This document shows, in pieces, positions 43,581 through 53,373 of a DNA stretch of 64,000 nucleotides. Below the pieces are notes generated by a model. The model had not been told where the DNA came from. It saw nothing but the letters and a program-made list of their open reading frames with translations, and ran no database searches. The DNA is taken from contig NZ_CP043661.1 of assembly GCF_014217565.1 (NCBI RefSeq), positions 4,030,001 through 4,094,000 of the forward strand. Reading direction: 5' to 3'. This DNA is from Kribbella qitaiheensis (lineage in GTDB: Bacteria > Actinomycetota > Actinomycetes > Propionibacteriales > Kribbellaceae). Within the stretch, counting starts at the first letter, position 1. Every line of letters starts with the position of its first letter. A program made the position numbers and the translations under genes.

Positions 43581-43608
43581 TTGCCTTAGTTACTGGCAGG
43601 TATATACT
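43581..43608 (+). promoter_or_regulatory. Promoter of the acyl-CoA dehydrogenase gene
   Basis: TTGCCT (43581-43586) and TATACT (43603-43608) are 16 bp apart, about 45 bp upstream of the GTG start. The first operator candidate overlaps the spacer. Confidence 0.5.
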
Positions 43609-43625
43609 CAAGTTACTGACGAGTA
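43591..43625. promoter_or_regulatory. Paired TACT-N4-(A/G)GTA operators
   Basis: TACTGGCAGGTA (43591-43602) and TACTGACGAGTA (43614-43625), 23 bp apart, flank and overlap the -10 TATACT. The second is a perfect TACT/AGTA inverted repeat. A TetR-type fatty-acid regulator is the likely binder; none is encoded next to them. Confidence 0.55.
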
Positions 43626-43653
43626 CAGGTAGCGAAGAGGCAGGGGAATCCGC

Positions 43654-45513
43654 GTGAGCCACTACAAGTCGAATCTGCGGGACATCGAGTTCAATCTGCT
43701 CGAGGTCCTGGGCCGGGGCGAGGTGCTCGGGCAGGGGCCGTACGCCGAGATGGACGTCGACACCGCCCGTGAGGTGCTCAGCGAGATCGACCGGCTGGCG
43801 AAGAACGAACTGGCCGCCTCGTTCGAGGACGCGGACCGCAACCCGCCCGTCTTCGACCCGGAGACGCACGAGGTGAAGATGCCGGAGGCGTTCAAGAAGA
43901 GCTACCACGCCTACATGGACGCCGAGTGGTACAAGCTGGAGCTGCCGCCGGAGCTGGGCGGCCAGCCGACCCCGCCGTCACTGCGCTGGGCCGCCGCCGA
44001 GATGGTCCTCGGCTCGAACCCGGCCGTGCACATCTACGCCGCCGGCCCGAACTTCGCCCACGTCGTGTGGCGCAACGGCACCGACCGGGACAAGCTGATC
44101 GCCCGCCACATGATCGAGCGTGGCTGGGGCGCCACCATGGTGCTGACCGAGCCGGACGCCGGTTCCGACGTCGGCGCCGGCCGGAGCAAGGCCACCCTGC
44201 AGGACGACGGCAGCTGGCACATCGAGGGCGTCAAGCGGTTCATCACGTCCGGCGAGCACGACATGACCGAGAACATCGTGCACCTGGTGCTGGCCCGCCC
44301 GCAGGGCATCGAGGGCGTCGGCGGCCCGGGCACGAAGGGGCTCAGCCTGTTCGTGGTCCCGAAGTACGACTTCGATCTGGAGACCGGCGAGCTGACCGGG
44401 GAGCGCAACGGCGCCTTCGTCACGAACGTCGAGAAGAAGATGGGCATCAAGGTCTCCACCACCTGCGAGATCACCTTCGGCGAGACCATCCCCGCGAAGG
44501 GCTACCTGCTCGGCGAGGTGCACAACGGCATCGCGCAGATGTTCCAGGTGATCGAGTACGCGCGGATGATGGTCGGCACGAAGGCGATCGCCACCCTGTC
44601 CACCGGCTACCTGAACGCGCTCGAGTACGCCAAGGAGCGAGTCCAGGGCGCCGACCTGACCAACCCGGCGAAGGACGCACCCCGCGTCACGATCACGCAT
44701 CACCCCGACGTACGCCGCTCGCTGATGACACAGAAGTCGTACGCCGAGGCACTACGTGCTCTGGTGCTGTTCACCGCGACCTACCAGGACCGCGCCGAGA
44801 AGGCCCGGTACGCCGGGGAGCACGACGTCGAGGCCGAGCGCGTGAACGACCTGCTGCTCCCGCTGGTGAAGGGCTACGGCTCCGAGAAGTCGTGGACCCT
44901 GCTCGGCACCGAGTCGCTGCAGACCTTCGGCGGCTCCGGCTTCCTGCAGGACTACCCGATCGAGCAGTACGTCCGTGACGCCAAGATCGACACCCTGTAC
45001 GAAGGCACGACCGCGATCCAGGGTCAGGACCTGTTCTTCCGCAAGATCATCAAGGACCAGGGCAAGGCGCTCGGGCACCTGTCCGAGAAGATCCAGGAGT
45101 TCGTCGCCTCCGAAGCCGGCAACGGCCGGTTGAAGGAGGAGCGCGGGCTGCTGGCGAAGGGCCTCGAGGACACCCAGAAGCTGCTCGGCGTGATGGGCCA
45201 GGCGCTGATGTCGAGCAACCCGCAGGCGGAGAACGGCGACCCGCGCAACGTCTACAAGGTCGGCCTGAACACCTCCCGCCTGCTGTACGTGCTCGGCGAC
45301 GTGGTCTGCTCCTGGCTGATGCTGCGCCAGGCCGAGGTCGCGCTGGAGAAGCTCGGCGGCGAGCTGTCCGACGCGGACAAGGACTTCTACACCGGCAAGG
45401 TCGCGGCGGCGCAGTGGTTCGTGCGGTCCACGATGCCGACGGTCCGCGCCGAGCGGATCAAGGCCGAGATGACCGACCTCGACGTGATGGACCTGCCGCT
45501 GTCCGCGTTCTGA
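43654..45513 (+). CDS. Acyl-CoA dehydrogenase (FadE5-like, long form)
   Basis: A 619-residue acyl-CoA dehydrogenase catalysing the first FAD-dependent step of fatty-acid beta-oxidation. It is about the length of mycobacterial FadE5 and so longer than classical 380-residue enzymes. Key segments are [24 protein letters not shown] (FAD/substrate loop), [27 protein letters not shown] and the C-terminal [45 protein letters not shown] block. GTG 43654 follows a GAGGCAGGGG region. It has no operon partner here; its regulator probably acts through the paired sites upstream. Confidence 0.95.
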   Translation: MSHYKSNLRDIEFNLLEVLGRGEVLGQGPYAEMDVDTAREVLSEIDRLAKNELAASFEDADRNPPVFDPETHEVKMPEAFKKSYHAYMDAEWYKLELPPELGGQPTPPSLRWAAAEMVLGSNPAVHIYAAGPNFAHVVWRNGTDRDKLIARHMIERGWGATMVLTEPDAGSDVGAGRSKATLQDDGSWHIEGVKRFITSGEHDMTENIVHLVLARPQGIEGVGGPGTKGLSLFVVPKYDFDLETGELTGERNGAFVTNVEKKMGIKVSTTCEITFGETIPAKGYLLGEVHNGIAQMFQVIEYARMMVGTKAIATLSTGYLNALEYAKERVQGADLTNPAKDAPRVTITHHPDVRRSLMTQKSYAEALRALVLFTATYQDRAEKARYAGEHDVEAERVNDLLLPLVKGYGSEKSWTLLGTESLQTFGGSGFLQDYPIEQYVRDAKIDTLYEGTTAIQGQDLFFRKIIKDQGKALGHLSEKIQEFVASEAGNGRLKEERGLLAKGLEDTQKLLGVMGQALMSSNPQAENGDPRNVYKVGLNTSRLLYVLGDVVCSWLMLRQAEVALEKLGGELSDADKDFYTGKVAAAQWFVRSTMPTVRAERIKAEMTDLDVMDLPLSAF

Positions 45514-45563
45514 CCGACTCCTCCGGCTCGGCCGTTTGCGCGGGCCGCGCCGGAGGCCCGGTC

Positions 45564-45582
45564 GGGGCAGATCATCTGCCCC
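45564..45582. terminator. Palindrome after the acyl-CoA dehydrogenase, possible terminator
   Basis: GGGGCAGATCATCTGCCCC has 9-bp arms around a single base. As RNA it would form a 7-bp GC stem with a 5-base loop. It lies 50 bp after the stop, in a 249-bp interval with no gene. Confidence 0.5.
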
Positions 45583-45762
45583 GGGGTTGCCCCGCGATCT
45601 GCCCTGGTAGGCGAAGGGCTTGTGTAGCAACGTTTCTACCCGTGCGACAGCGCGTCCCTGGCTTGGCTTCCCCTGTCCAGGCCAGGGCCGTGCTTCGTTC
45701 GGAACCGCGGCGATCGGGGCAGCGTCAACGATGACGTGTCCCCTCGTCGTACGCTGACTCCG

Positions 45763-47037
45763 ATGTCCGCCCGACTCCTGCGCCTGGTGCCACTGGCCGC
45801 GCTCGCCTTCCTCTTTCCCGTCCCCGCCGCCGCGGCGCCGCCAGAACTGCCGGATCAGATCGCCGCGAGCTGGCGGACCGACCACGTCTTCGTCTATCCG
45901 GCGATGCGCCCCGGCTTCCCGCCGGCCGAGCTGGACCGGATCCGCGCCGCGACCCGGACGGTGAACTTCCCGGTGTACGTCGCGCTCCTGCCGCGTACTC
46001 CGGCCACCCGGGCGGGGGATCTCGACCTGCCGACGTTGCTGCAGGCACGCGTCGGGCAGCCCGGGCTGTACCTGGTCTGGACGGTCACGGACGACTACTG
46101 GTCGGGTGACGAGATCCTGATCCGGCCCGGTGGACTCAAGGGACGCAGCCTGACCGGCGTACAGCTGGACGACAAGTCCGACAACAAGCTCATCACCACT
46201 CGCCCCGCACCGGGAATCGTCCGGACCATCCAACAGGCGGCGACGGCGTACGACGGCCGCCCCCTACCCGACGTACCGGCCGGTGACCTGCCTCCGCCGG
46301 ACGAGGAGGACTCCGGCCTGTCGACCACGGACAAGGAGGATCGGTCCGCCTTCATCGGGATGGGCGCCGGGGGCCTGGCCGGGTTCCTCCTGGCCATCGG
46401 ACTGACCTTGCGGCACCAGCGCAGGCGGCCGGCACCGAAGAGCCGCCCAGGCGGCTCGAAGAAGCCGGGGACGCCGGCGACCATCACCTCGGTCCAGCTT
46501 CAGGCCGACCGCTGGATCGCGAAGGCGGACCGGGCCGTGCGCAGCCTGGAGGCACGAATCAAGGCCTCGGGGAGGAGCCGGGCGAAGCTGAACCTGCCCG
46601 AGTTGCTGGACCAGCGCGACGACGCGTCGGAGCGGTTGACGGCCGCCCGGGCGCTGCGGAGTGCGGCGCCCGACGACCTGGCCGCGACCGCCGGGGCCTT
46701 GGTGCTGGCCCGGCAGGCGCAGCAGGCGGCCGGGGGCAACGAGGTCCAGCCGCCGTGCTTCTTCGATCCGACCCACCAGCCGGGCACCGTCCAGGCCGCC
46801 TGGTCCGAGGGCACCGAAGTACCGGCCTGTCCTGCCTGCGCGAAGATCCTCGCTCGCGGCGAGACACCGCCCGGGTTCCGGCTGTGGAAGAAGTCCGGGT
46901 TGCTCCGGCTGGACCACAAGGCCGTTCCGTACTGGACCCTCGATCCGAAGGAAGAGCCGTTGCTGGCGACCGGTTTCGGCGCCCTCGAAGACGACCTGGC
47001 CGACCGGGCCGGGCGCGTCTACGGAGCCGGCCGATGA
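45763..47037 (+). CDS. Membrane-anchored protein of an undescribed paralogous family, member A
   Basis: About 424 residues from ATG 45763 (an upstream GTG at 45736 is possible). A signal peptide (MSARLLRLVPLAALAFLFPV) leads to an outer domain (DHVFVYPAMRPGFPPAEL, FPVYVALLPRTPATRAG, GQPGLYLVWTVTDDYWSG). One membrane helix (about 206-224) follows, then a cytoplasmic coiled region (WIAKADRAVRSLEARIKAS) and a zinc-ribbon-like end (CFFDPTHQ ... VPACPACAKIL). The outer domain recalls TPM/DUF477-type proteins but is not clearly one. First of three coupled paralogues; its stop overlaps the next start (ATGA). Confidence 0.75.
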   Translation: MSARLLRLVPLAALAFLFPVPAAAAPPELPDQIAASWRTDHVFVYPAMRPGFPPAELDRIRAATRTVNFPVYVALLPRTPATRAGDLDLPTLLQARVGQPGLYLVWTVTDDYWSGDEILIRPGGLKGRSLTGVQLDDKSDNKLITTRPAPGIVRTIQQAATAYDGRPLPDVPAGDLPPPDEEDSGLSTTDKEDRSAFIGMGAGGLAGFLLAIGLTLRHQRRRPAPKSRPGGSKKPGTPATITSVQLQADRWIAKADRAVRSLEARIKASGRSRAKLNLPELLDQRDDASERLTAARALRSAAPDDLAATAGALVLARQAQQAAGGNEVQPPCFFDPTHQPGTVQAAWSEGTEVPACPACAKILARGETPPGFRLWKKSGLLRLDHKAVPYWTLDPKEEPLLATGFGALEDDLADRAGRVYGAGR

Positions 47038-47708
47038 GGCGGGTCCTGCTGGCGTTGGTGGCCGGGCTGTTCGTCGTACTCGGTACGGTCACGACCGCGA
47101 GCGCAGCCGACTTCCGGTCCGATCCGCGGGTAGTGGCGGCTGTTCAGGGTTGGAAGACGAACCCCGTGTACGTCGATCCGCTCTTCGCCGGGTCCGAAGG
47201 TTTCGAGGATGAACCGCTCCGGCAACTGGCGGAGCGGATCTCGAAGGCGCCGGTGCCGGTGTATGTCGCCGCGCTGCCTACCGGGCAGTGGTTTCCCGAG
47301 CACGACGACGCCATCCAGCTCGCCGGGTGGCTCGCGGTGACCAACGGCAAGCCCGGCCTGTACCTCGTACTGGACGGCCACTCCACGAGTGGCACCGCCC
47401 ATCTGGTCGCGGTCCGGAGCCCAGGAACCACGTACGCGATGTCCTCGAAGGCGACCGCTGCCGACGAGGTCGCGACCTACCTGGACGAGGTCAAGGTCAG
47501 CGATCGGTACGAGCCGCGCGTGGCCCGGACCACGCCGCTGCCGGAGGAGCCGGAACGGACGTACGAGCCGGAGCCGTTCACCCCGGGCAAGGCGATCGGC
47601 AACGGGTTCGGTGGATTCACCATCGGCCTGCTCGGAGGATCAATCCTGGCCCTGCCGGTGCTGGGACTGGCGGCCCTGGTCGCCCGACGACGCGAAGGAT
47701 CCCGATGA
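47034..47708 (+). CDS. Membrane-anchored paralogue, member B (short form)
   Basis: A 224-residue paralogue of its two neighbours: signal peptide (RRVLLALVAGLFVVLGTVT), the same outer domain (KTNPVYVDPLFA, APVPVYVAALPTGQWFPEHD, GKPGLYLVLDGHS) and a C-terminal membrane helix (FGGFTIGLLGGSILALPVLG). The cytoplasmic coiled coil and Cys cluster of the other two are absent. It overlaps both neighbours by 4 nt (ATGA at 47034 and at 47705), so the three proteins are probably made in fixed ratio and may form one complex. Confidence 0.75.
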   Translation: MRRVLLALVAGLFVVLGTVTTASAADFRSDPRVVAAVQGWKTNPVYVDPLFAGSEGFEDEPLRQLAERISKAPVPVYVAALPTGQWFPEHDDAIQLAGWLAVTNGKPGLYLVLDGHSTSGTAHLVAVRSPGTTYAMSSKATAADEVATYLDEVKVSDRYEPRVARTTPLPEEPERTYEPEPFTPGKAIGNGFGGFTIGLLGGSILALPVLGLAALVARRREGSR

Positions 47709-49063
47709 AGACCCGCCCTGCTGTGACCCTGACCAGCACCCTGCTACTCGCAACCATCACGATCCCGTCCCCAGCCCTAGCAGCATCGAGTCGAGAGACG
47801 GCGACGCCAAGTCGGGTGGCGGCGCAACTGAGCAGCGCGGTGGCGGTGCCGAGTGGGGTGGTGGCGGAGCCGACGCCGGCTGAGCGGGCGAAGGAGATCG
47901 CTGCCGCGTTGGTGAAGGATCCGGTGTACGTGGATCCGGTCTACGCGCCGGCGCTGCCTGCGGCGAAGCTGACGGACGTTCGGGCTAAGGCGAAGGCCCT
48001 CGGCTATCCGGTCTACACGATCGTGCTGCCGCTGAGCCCGAGCGACGCTTTCCAGGGCAAGGAGCGCAACGTCATCACCCTGGTGATGGACGCGCTCCGC
48101 AAACCCGGTCTGTATGTAGTGGTCGACGGTGGCGGGCGCTTCCCCTGGTACGAGATCAAGGACGTCCCGACGCTCGACGAGAAGGTGCTGAGCCCGGCCC
48201 GGGAGCGGGCGCTGGACGACACCGGGTACGACGCCGGACCGACCGAGGTGCTGGCGCGGTTCTACGAACTACTGGCCGGGCCACCGCTGCCGGCCGCCAC
48301 TCGCAAGCCCGAGGGGACGGGGACCAGGTCCACCGGCTCGGACTCCGGCGATGGCGACGGCGTTTCCGGTGGAGTACTTGCCGTTGGCATCATCGTTGCC
48401 GTGCTGGCGATCCTGGTCGCGCTGGGACTGTGGATCGGGCTGCGGCGGCGCGGCAGTGCGCCGGCGATCGCGGGAGTGGGAGCGGCGCCGCGCCGGGAGA
48501 AGCCGTTCCGCATTCCACCGCATGTCGCCGCCACGGTGGCCGCGGAACACCGACGCCGGCTGACCCGGGAGACGACGGCCGAGCTGACCGACCTCGGTTC
48601 CGAGCTGGCCGCGCTGCCGACGGTGGCCGGCGACGGACTGCGTCATCAGGAGCTGGCACTCGATGCCCACGACGCGGCCGGGCGGGTGCTGGACGCATCC
48701 CGCGACCTGGTCGATGTGGTCGGCGCGATGGTGCTGCTGGACCAGGCGCGCCGCGAACTGGAGATCGCGAAGGCGATCGCGGCGGGACGCAAGGCGCCCG
48801 CAGTACAGCCGCTGTGTGCCTTCAATCCCTTGCACGCCAGGGCAACCGGGCGACCGACCCAGGTGGAGTCGGACGGTGCCACGCTGACGTTGCCGCTGTG
48901 TACCGAGTGCCGGCAAGCGCTCAAGCGGGGGGTGGCGCCGAAGTCGCTGCCTGGAGACGACGGCCCTTACTGGCACGGCGACGACCTCTGGGCCCGGACG
49001 TTATTCGGCGCCGTGGGCGACAACCTCTCCACCGCGGTGAACCGCGGCGACTACCGCTCCTGA
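47705..49063 (+). CDS. Membrane-anchored paralogue, member C
   Basis: A 452-residue paralogue. After a signal peptide (TLTSTLLLATITIPSPALA) and a linker, the outer domain reads VKDPVYVDPVYAPALPAAKL, LGYPVYTIVLPLSPSDAF, RKPGLYVVVDGGG. One membrane helix is present (GVLAVGIIVAVLAILVALGLW, about residue 225). The cytoplasmic part has a helical region (RLTRETTAELTDLGSELAALP) and a Cys/His cluster (CAFNPLHA ... LPLCTECRQAL) matching that of member A. No established family was recognised; a cell-envelope sensing or scaffolding role is a guess. Confidence 0.75.
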   Translation: MKTRPAVTLTSTLLLATITIPSPALAASSRETATPSRVAAQLSSAVAVPSGVVAEPTPAERAKEIAAALVKDPVYVDPVYAPALPAAKLTDVRAKAKALGYPVYTIVLPLSPSDAFQGKERNVITLVMDALRKPGLYVVVDGGGRFPWYEIKDVPTLDEKVLSPARERALDDTGYDAGPTEVLARFYELLAGPPLPAATRKPEGTGTRSTGSDSGDGDGVSGGVLAVGIIVAVLAILVALGLWIGLRRRGSAPAIAGVGAAPRREKPFRIPPHVAATVAAEHRRRLTRETTAELTDLGSELAALPTVAGDGLRHQELALDAHDAAGRVLDASRDLVDVVGAMVLLDQARRELEIAKAIAAGRKAPAVQPLCAFNPLHARATGRPTQVESDGATLTLPLCTECRQALKRGVAPKSLPGDDGPYWHGDDLWARTLFGAVGDNLSTAVNRGDYRS

Positions 49064-49213
49064 CCTACCCGAACGTTTGAGCTACGGGTACGAAGGGGGT
49101 GGACGAGCCCGTCCGGTTGCCGGGAGTGACCATCGACACGCGTCGGTGATAGACCCCGACGCCCGAACGGGCGTAGCGTCACACTGTCTGGATCTTTTCG
49201 AGGAGGGCTCGGC

Positions 49214-49462
49214 ATGAGCATCGGTGTGGGGATCTTCCTGATGGTGGTGGGCGCCATCTTCGCGTTCGCCGTCCGCGACTCTTGGGACGCCGTCAATCTG
49301 ACCGCCGTCGGGTACATCCTGATACTCGCCGGTGTGGCCGGGATCGTGCTCTCGTTCTACATCACCAACCGTCGGCGCCGCGTCCCGAACGAGGCCCTCG
49401 ACCCCGCGGTGGAAGAGGAATACCGCGTCGTCGAAGAGCACCGCCGCGACATCATCGAGTAG
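49214..49462 (+). CDS. DUF6458-like small membrane protein
   Basis: An 82-residue protein with two membrane helices (IGVGIFLMVVGAIFAFAV and VGYILILAGVAGIVLSFYI), a basic loop RRRRVP and an acidic tail (EEEYRVVEEHRRDIIE). This matches the short actinobacterial DUF6458 family of unknown function. ATG 49214 follows GAGGAGGG. It overlaps the end of the convergent thioredoxin gene by 11 bp. Confidence 0.85.
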   Translation: MSIGVGIFLMVVGAIFAFAVRDSWDAVNLTAVGYILILAGVAGIVLSFYITNRRRRVPNEALDPAVEEEYRVVEEHRRDIIE

Positions 49463-51230
49463 CGGCTCCCGACAGCACCAACTCCACGCGAGTGGCGGCG
49501 CCTGCCGTCGCTCGCATTGGTACGCCCCAGTCCTGGCGATGCAGATGGCACGCCGGGAACTCGACCTCGGCCGAGTCGTCGCAAGAAGCGGCCTGTACCG
49601 CGACGTGCAGCACCCCGTCGCCGACGCGCTCGTCGATCACCAGGCGACGGGTCAGCTCGGTCGAATCGCCCGCACCCTCCTTCAGCAGCGCCTCCGGGGT
49701 CGACGACACCAGCAGCCGGGTCGACGGTCCGTACCGATCGTCGAGCTTCTGACCCGGCGGCGGCATGAACACCACCTCCAGCGTCACCTCGCCGGCCGCG
49801 ATCTCCATCGGCGGCCGCTGCGTCCGGGTGGAGAACTCGTCCGGCTTCGCCGACGCGCCCAGCGGGATCCGGGTCAGCCGGTGCGCGGCCGACTCGACCA
49901 CCAGCAACTCGTTGCCTGAGACAACGGCACCGCTCGGCTCGGCGAGACCGGTCGCCATCGTCTCCACCAGGCCGGCGCGCGGATCGTACCGGCGTACGGC
50001 GCCGTTGTAGGTGTCCGCGATCGCGATCGACCCGTCCGGAAGGGCCGTCACGCCGAGTGGGTGCTGCAGGAGCGCCTCCTCGGCCTTGCCGTCGCGCAGC
50101 CCGAAGTCGAACAGGCCGGTCCCGACCGCCGTGTGCACCTCGGTGTCGACCCAGCGCAGCGCGGAGATCTCGGAGTCGGCGAGCCAGAGGCGGTCACCGT
50201 CGACGGCGAGGCCGCTCGTTTGCGCGAACCAGGCCTGCTCCTTCGCCCCGTCGCGGAGACCTTCGTTCGTCGTACCGGCTGCCACCTCGGTGGTCTTGGT
50301 GAACGGGTCGAAGGTCCAGAGCTGGTGTACGCCGGCCATCGCGATCCAGAGCTTGTCCTGCCACCAGGCGACATCCCAGGGCGAACTCAGCACGCCGGTG
50401 CCGTCGCCGTCCATCCACTGCTTTCCGGTGCCCACGAGCGTCCGGGTCTCGCCGGTGGTCAGGTTGATCCCGCGGAGCGCGTGGTTGACCGTATCGGCGA
50501 CGACCACGTCGTACCCGACTTCCGCGGCGACCTCGTCCGGCAGCAGAGTCAGCCCGTTCGGCTCGGAGAAGGCGGCCTCGGCCCCGTCCTTGAACCCGCG
50601 ATGCTTGGTCCCGAACCGCCTGACCACCGTCGTGGCGTCCTCCGCCAGCTCGACGACGCTGTGGTTACCAGCGTCGGCGACCAGGAAGCCATTGCCATAC
50701 GCAACCACCTTGGCCGGGAATCGCAGCTCGGTCGGCTCCGGCTCCGGCGCGACGTACGGCGACTTGCCGCGGGTCAGCGTGCCGGCCTTCTCGTGCTCGG
50801 CGATCAACTCCGCAAGCTGCGCGTCCAGGGCGTGCTCGTGCCCTTCCCCGGAGTACTGCGCGACGATGTACCCGTTCGGATCCACCAGCACCAGCGTCGG
50901 CCACGCCCGGGCGGTGTAGTTCTCCCAGGTGATGAGCTCGGGGTCGTCCAGCACCGGATGTCCCACCTCGTACCGCTCGACCGCCGCCTTCACGGCCGCC
51001 TCTTCCCCCTCATGCGCGAACTTCGGCGAATGCACCCCCACAATCACCAGCGCATCGCCGTACTTCTCCTCCAACGGCCGCAACTCGTCCAGCACATGCA
51101 GACAGTTGATGCAGCAGAACGTCCAGAAATCGAGCAGCAAGAACCGCCCCCGAAAGTCAGCAAGCCCCAGCTCCCTCCCCCCGGTGTTCAACCATCCCCG
51201 ACCCCTGAGCTCCGGCGCACGCACAGACAT
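49452..51230 (-). CDS. NHL-repeat thioredoxin-family protein
   Basis: A 592-residue cytoplasmic protein. The thioredoxin-like domain (residues 1-150) has the active site WTFCCINCLHVLDELRPLEEKYG with CxxC at about 40-43. It is followed by a six-bladed NHL propeller (VVAYGNGFLVADAGNHSVVELA, GYDVVVADTVNHALRGINL, ALPDGSIAIADTYNGAVRRYDP) and a C-terminal beta region. Human NHLRC2 shares this layout. The start ATG 51230 (MSVRAPELRGRG) follows a G-rich tract; the longer frame adds a Met-rich leader. A redox or scaffold role is likely. Confidence 0.93.
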   Translation of the reverse strand: MSVRAPELRGRGWLNTGGRELGLADFRGRFLLLDFWTFCCINCLHVLDELRPLEEKYGDALVIVGVHSPKFAHEGEEAAVKAAVERYEVGHPVLDDPELITWENYTARAWPTLVLVDPNGYIVAQYSGEGHEHALDAQLAELIAEHEKAGTLTRGKSPYVAPEPEPTELRFPAKVVAYGNGFLVADAGNHSVVELAEDATTVVRRFGTKHRGFKDGAEAAFSEPNGLTLLPDEVAAEVGYDVVVADTVNHALRGINLTTGETRTLVGTGKQWMDGDGTGVLSSPWDVAWWQDKLWIAMAGVHQLWTFDPFTKTTEVAAGTTNEGLRDGAKEQAWFAQTSGLAVDGDRLWLADSEISALRWVDTEVHTAVGTGLFDFGLRDGKAEEALLQHPLGVTALPDGSIAIADTYNGAVRRYDPRAGLVETMATGLAEPSGAVVSGNELLVVESAAHRLTRIPLGASAKPDEFSTRTQRPPMEIAAGEVTLEVVFMPPPGQKLDDRYGPSTRLLVSSTPEALLKEGAGDSTELTRRLVIDERVGDGVLHVAVQAASCDDSAEVEFPACHLHRQDWGVPMRATAGAATRVELVLSGAATR

Positions 51231-51541
51231 ACCCCCCATCATCCGCCCCACCGCCCCCACCGCCGCCCCCGCCCCTCAGTACGGCGTCTTTGTGCACCGG
51301 CTAAGCGTTCCGCCGCCGGAAAATGCTCACCGGATGCACAGAGGCCGGCAACCGAACCGGTTTCCCAGCCAGGCAGTGGTTGCCGCCGTCGCACTCCGCG
51401 CGCCTGATCCGCGTCAGCGTGAGGACCGGACCCGGGACCTCTGCCTGGCCGGCGATACGTGCGGCGACGAGGCAGGACTCCCCCGCCTTCCTTCACTTCA
51501 CCCTGCACGGATCCAGGTCGGCGGCCTACCAGCCTCCGGTC

Positions 51542-53212
51542 TCAGCGGGGGAGGATCAGCGTGTCTGTGAGGAGCTTGGCGGTTTTGCGGAGGGTGGGTG
51601 GGGAGGAGGAGAGCTCTGCGGCCAGGGAGAGGGGGGTCAGGGGTTCGCCCGGGCCTACCAGGCGGTGGCGGTGGGCCAGGAGCCAGACGATGGCCCGGGG
51701 CCAGGTGGAGAGGCGGGCCTTGGTGAGCAGGTCGGGGGCGTCGCGGACCAGGCGGTCGGCGATCTCGTAGGCCTCGGCCGCGTAGTCCGTGCCGAGGGTC
51801 TCGCCGGCCAGCAGCCAAGCGTGCGGAGCGAGCACGGTGAGGGTCGCCGCCTGGGCCTTGTCGAGACCACGGAGATCGGGACGTGGTGGTGCGCCCAGGC
51901 CGGCCAGCGTCCGGTAGGCGTCTTCGAGGTCGTCGCTGGTGTCGTCCAGGAACACCCGCTCGCCGGTGCGGGCGCCGATCGGATCCGCCAGCGCGGCCGC
52001 CTCGAGAGCAGGAGTCCATACGTCGACCGCGTCGACCGCCTCCTCGATCGCGTCCAGGTCGAGCGCCGTCCGTTCACCCGCGAACTGCAGCCACGCCTTC
52101 ACCACCGGCGGCACCGCGGCGAAGTAGGTGCTGTCGGCAAGCACCTTGCGCGGCAACCAGTACGACAGGAACAGCTCGACCAGCACCGCGCTGACCCGCA
52201 ACGGACCACCGACCGTCCGGTCGACGGCGTGGTCGATCCAGAGCCGGGCGATATCGGCCGCGTCATCGGACAGGCCGCTCGCATAGCCGGACTCGAGGAA
52301 CTCCGTCACCAGCTGATCGCGTTGCCGCCCGGACAGCTGCGGCCGGACCGGCGGGCGGATCGGGCGTTCCGGCAACTGGGTAAGGCGGTTCACCAGCAAA
52401 CCGGAGAAGAACTCGAAGTCCTCGGTCACCGGCGGGTCGTCGTGGTCATGGGTCTCGCCCAGCGCCTGCAGGATGATCCCCGCGGCCGTCGCCGGCCGAA
52501 CCGTACGCACGGTGACCCGGCCGCCACGCTGATACGCCTCGACCACCCGATCGACCGGCGGTCCGACGAACACGTCCTTGGCGATGGCGCCTTGATTGTT
52601 GTCGACGAAAACCACCACCGTGTGCGGATGCTGGTCGTCGTCGTAGTCGAGCACCACGCTCAGCCCGTCGCCGGTGACGTCCTCCGACACGATCGCGCTG
52701 GTCAGCCGGAACCCGGCGATCCGCGAGATCCAGTCAGGCATCCCGTACTGCGTACGCCCGCGTGACAGATGCGCTCGTTGCAAGGGCAACCGACCCGCCG
52801 GACCGACCGTCCGGGCCAGACTCGTCAACAGCACAAAGGAATCCAGGTCGCGTCGCTCACCGAGCACGCGGGCGGCATCGGCCCAGAAGAACCGCTCCAC
52901 CTCGCCGATCTCGTCGGGCTGCCCGGCCGGCCAGAGCTGGTCGGCAAGTAGCGCGGCGGAGCGGGCGACCGAGGCCTCCGCGATCACCGGGTGCAGCGCG
53001 GGCGGAGCCGCCGCGAGGTCGAGCAGAAGCGTTTCCTGCAAGGTGTCCAGCACAGCGACACTCGGCGTGGTGTCGAGGTCGGTTCCCACGACACCCGCCG
53101 GCGGCTGCCCTGGGGTGGAGCCCGAACTGGAGTCGACCAGCCGCAAATGGCTGCCGCGTCCGTCCCGGCCTCGTGACTTGGTCACCCTGGCGAGATTACC
53201 GCCGATGAGCAC
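51542..53212 (-). CDS. Large conserved actinobacterial protein of unknown function
   Basis: A 556-residue, probably cytoplasmic protein with no signal peptide or membrane helices. Notable segments are GLSVVLDYDDDQHPHTVVVFVDNNQGAIAKDVFVG (mid-region beta strands), SGRQRDQLVTEFLESGYASGLSDDAADIARLWIDHAVD (helical) and a C-terminal helix-turn-helix-like TPLSLAAELSSSPPTLRKTAKLLTDTLI. The last part may be a small DNA-binding or partner-binding module. No catalytic motif was recognised. It is flanked by a non-coding stretch and the ABC transporter operon. Confidence 0.75.
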   Translation of the reverse strand: MLIGGNLARVTKSRGRDGRGSHLRLVDSSSGSTPGQPPAGVVGTDLDTTPSVAVLDTLQETLLLDLAAAPPALHPVIAEASVARSAALLADQLWPAGQPDEIGEVERFFWADAARVLGERRDLDSFVLLTSLARTVGPAGRLPLQRAHLSRGRTQYGMPDWISRIAGFRLTSAIVSEDVTGDGLSVVLDYDDDQHPHTVVVFVDNNQGAIAKDVFVGPPVDRVVEAYQRGGRVTVRTVRPATAAGIILQALGETHDHDDPPVTEDFEFFSGLLVNRLTQLPERPIRPPVRPQLSGRQRDQLVTEFLESGYASGLSDDAADIARLWIDHAVDRTVGGPLRVSAVLVELFLSYWLPRKVLADSTYFAAVPPVVKAWLQFAGERTALDLDAIEEAVDAVDVWTPALEAAALADPIGARTGERVFLDDTSDDLEDAYRTLAGLGAPPRPDLRGLDKAQAATLTVLAPHAWLLAGETLGTDYAAEAYEIADRLVRDAPDLLTKARLSTWPRAIVWLLAHRHRLVGPGEPLTPLSLAAELSSSPPTLRKTAKLLTDTLILPR

Positions 53213-53316
53213 CTTCGCGCTGGGCGGTGCGCGCGTCCTGTGGATGAAGGGCTCGACACGCCGTCACGACGTACACACAACGAGTGCGTTCAGTACGCCG
53301 AGCCTCCCGCAAATGA

Positions 53317-53358
53317 CTCGCGGCCCGCACCCACCCGGAGGTGCGCACGAGCCGCGAG
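53317..53358 (-). terminator. Intrinsic terminator of the ABC transporter operon
   Basis: CTCGCGGC (53317-53324) pairs with GCCGCGAG (53351-53358), with an inner GCACC/GGTGC stem. It lies just beyond the permease stop at 53374 on the minus strand. Confidence 0.7.
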
Positions 53359-53373
53359 GCCATAGTACAGATG

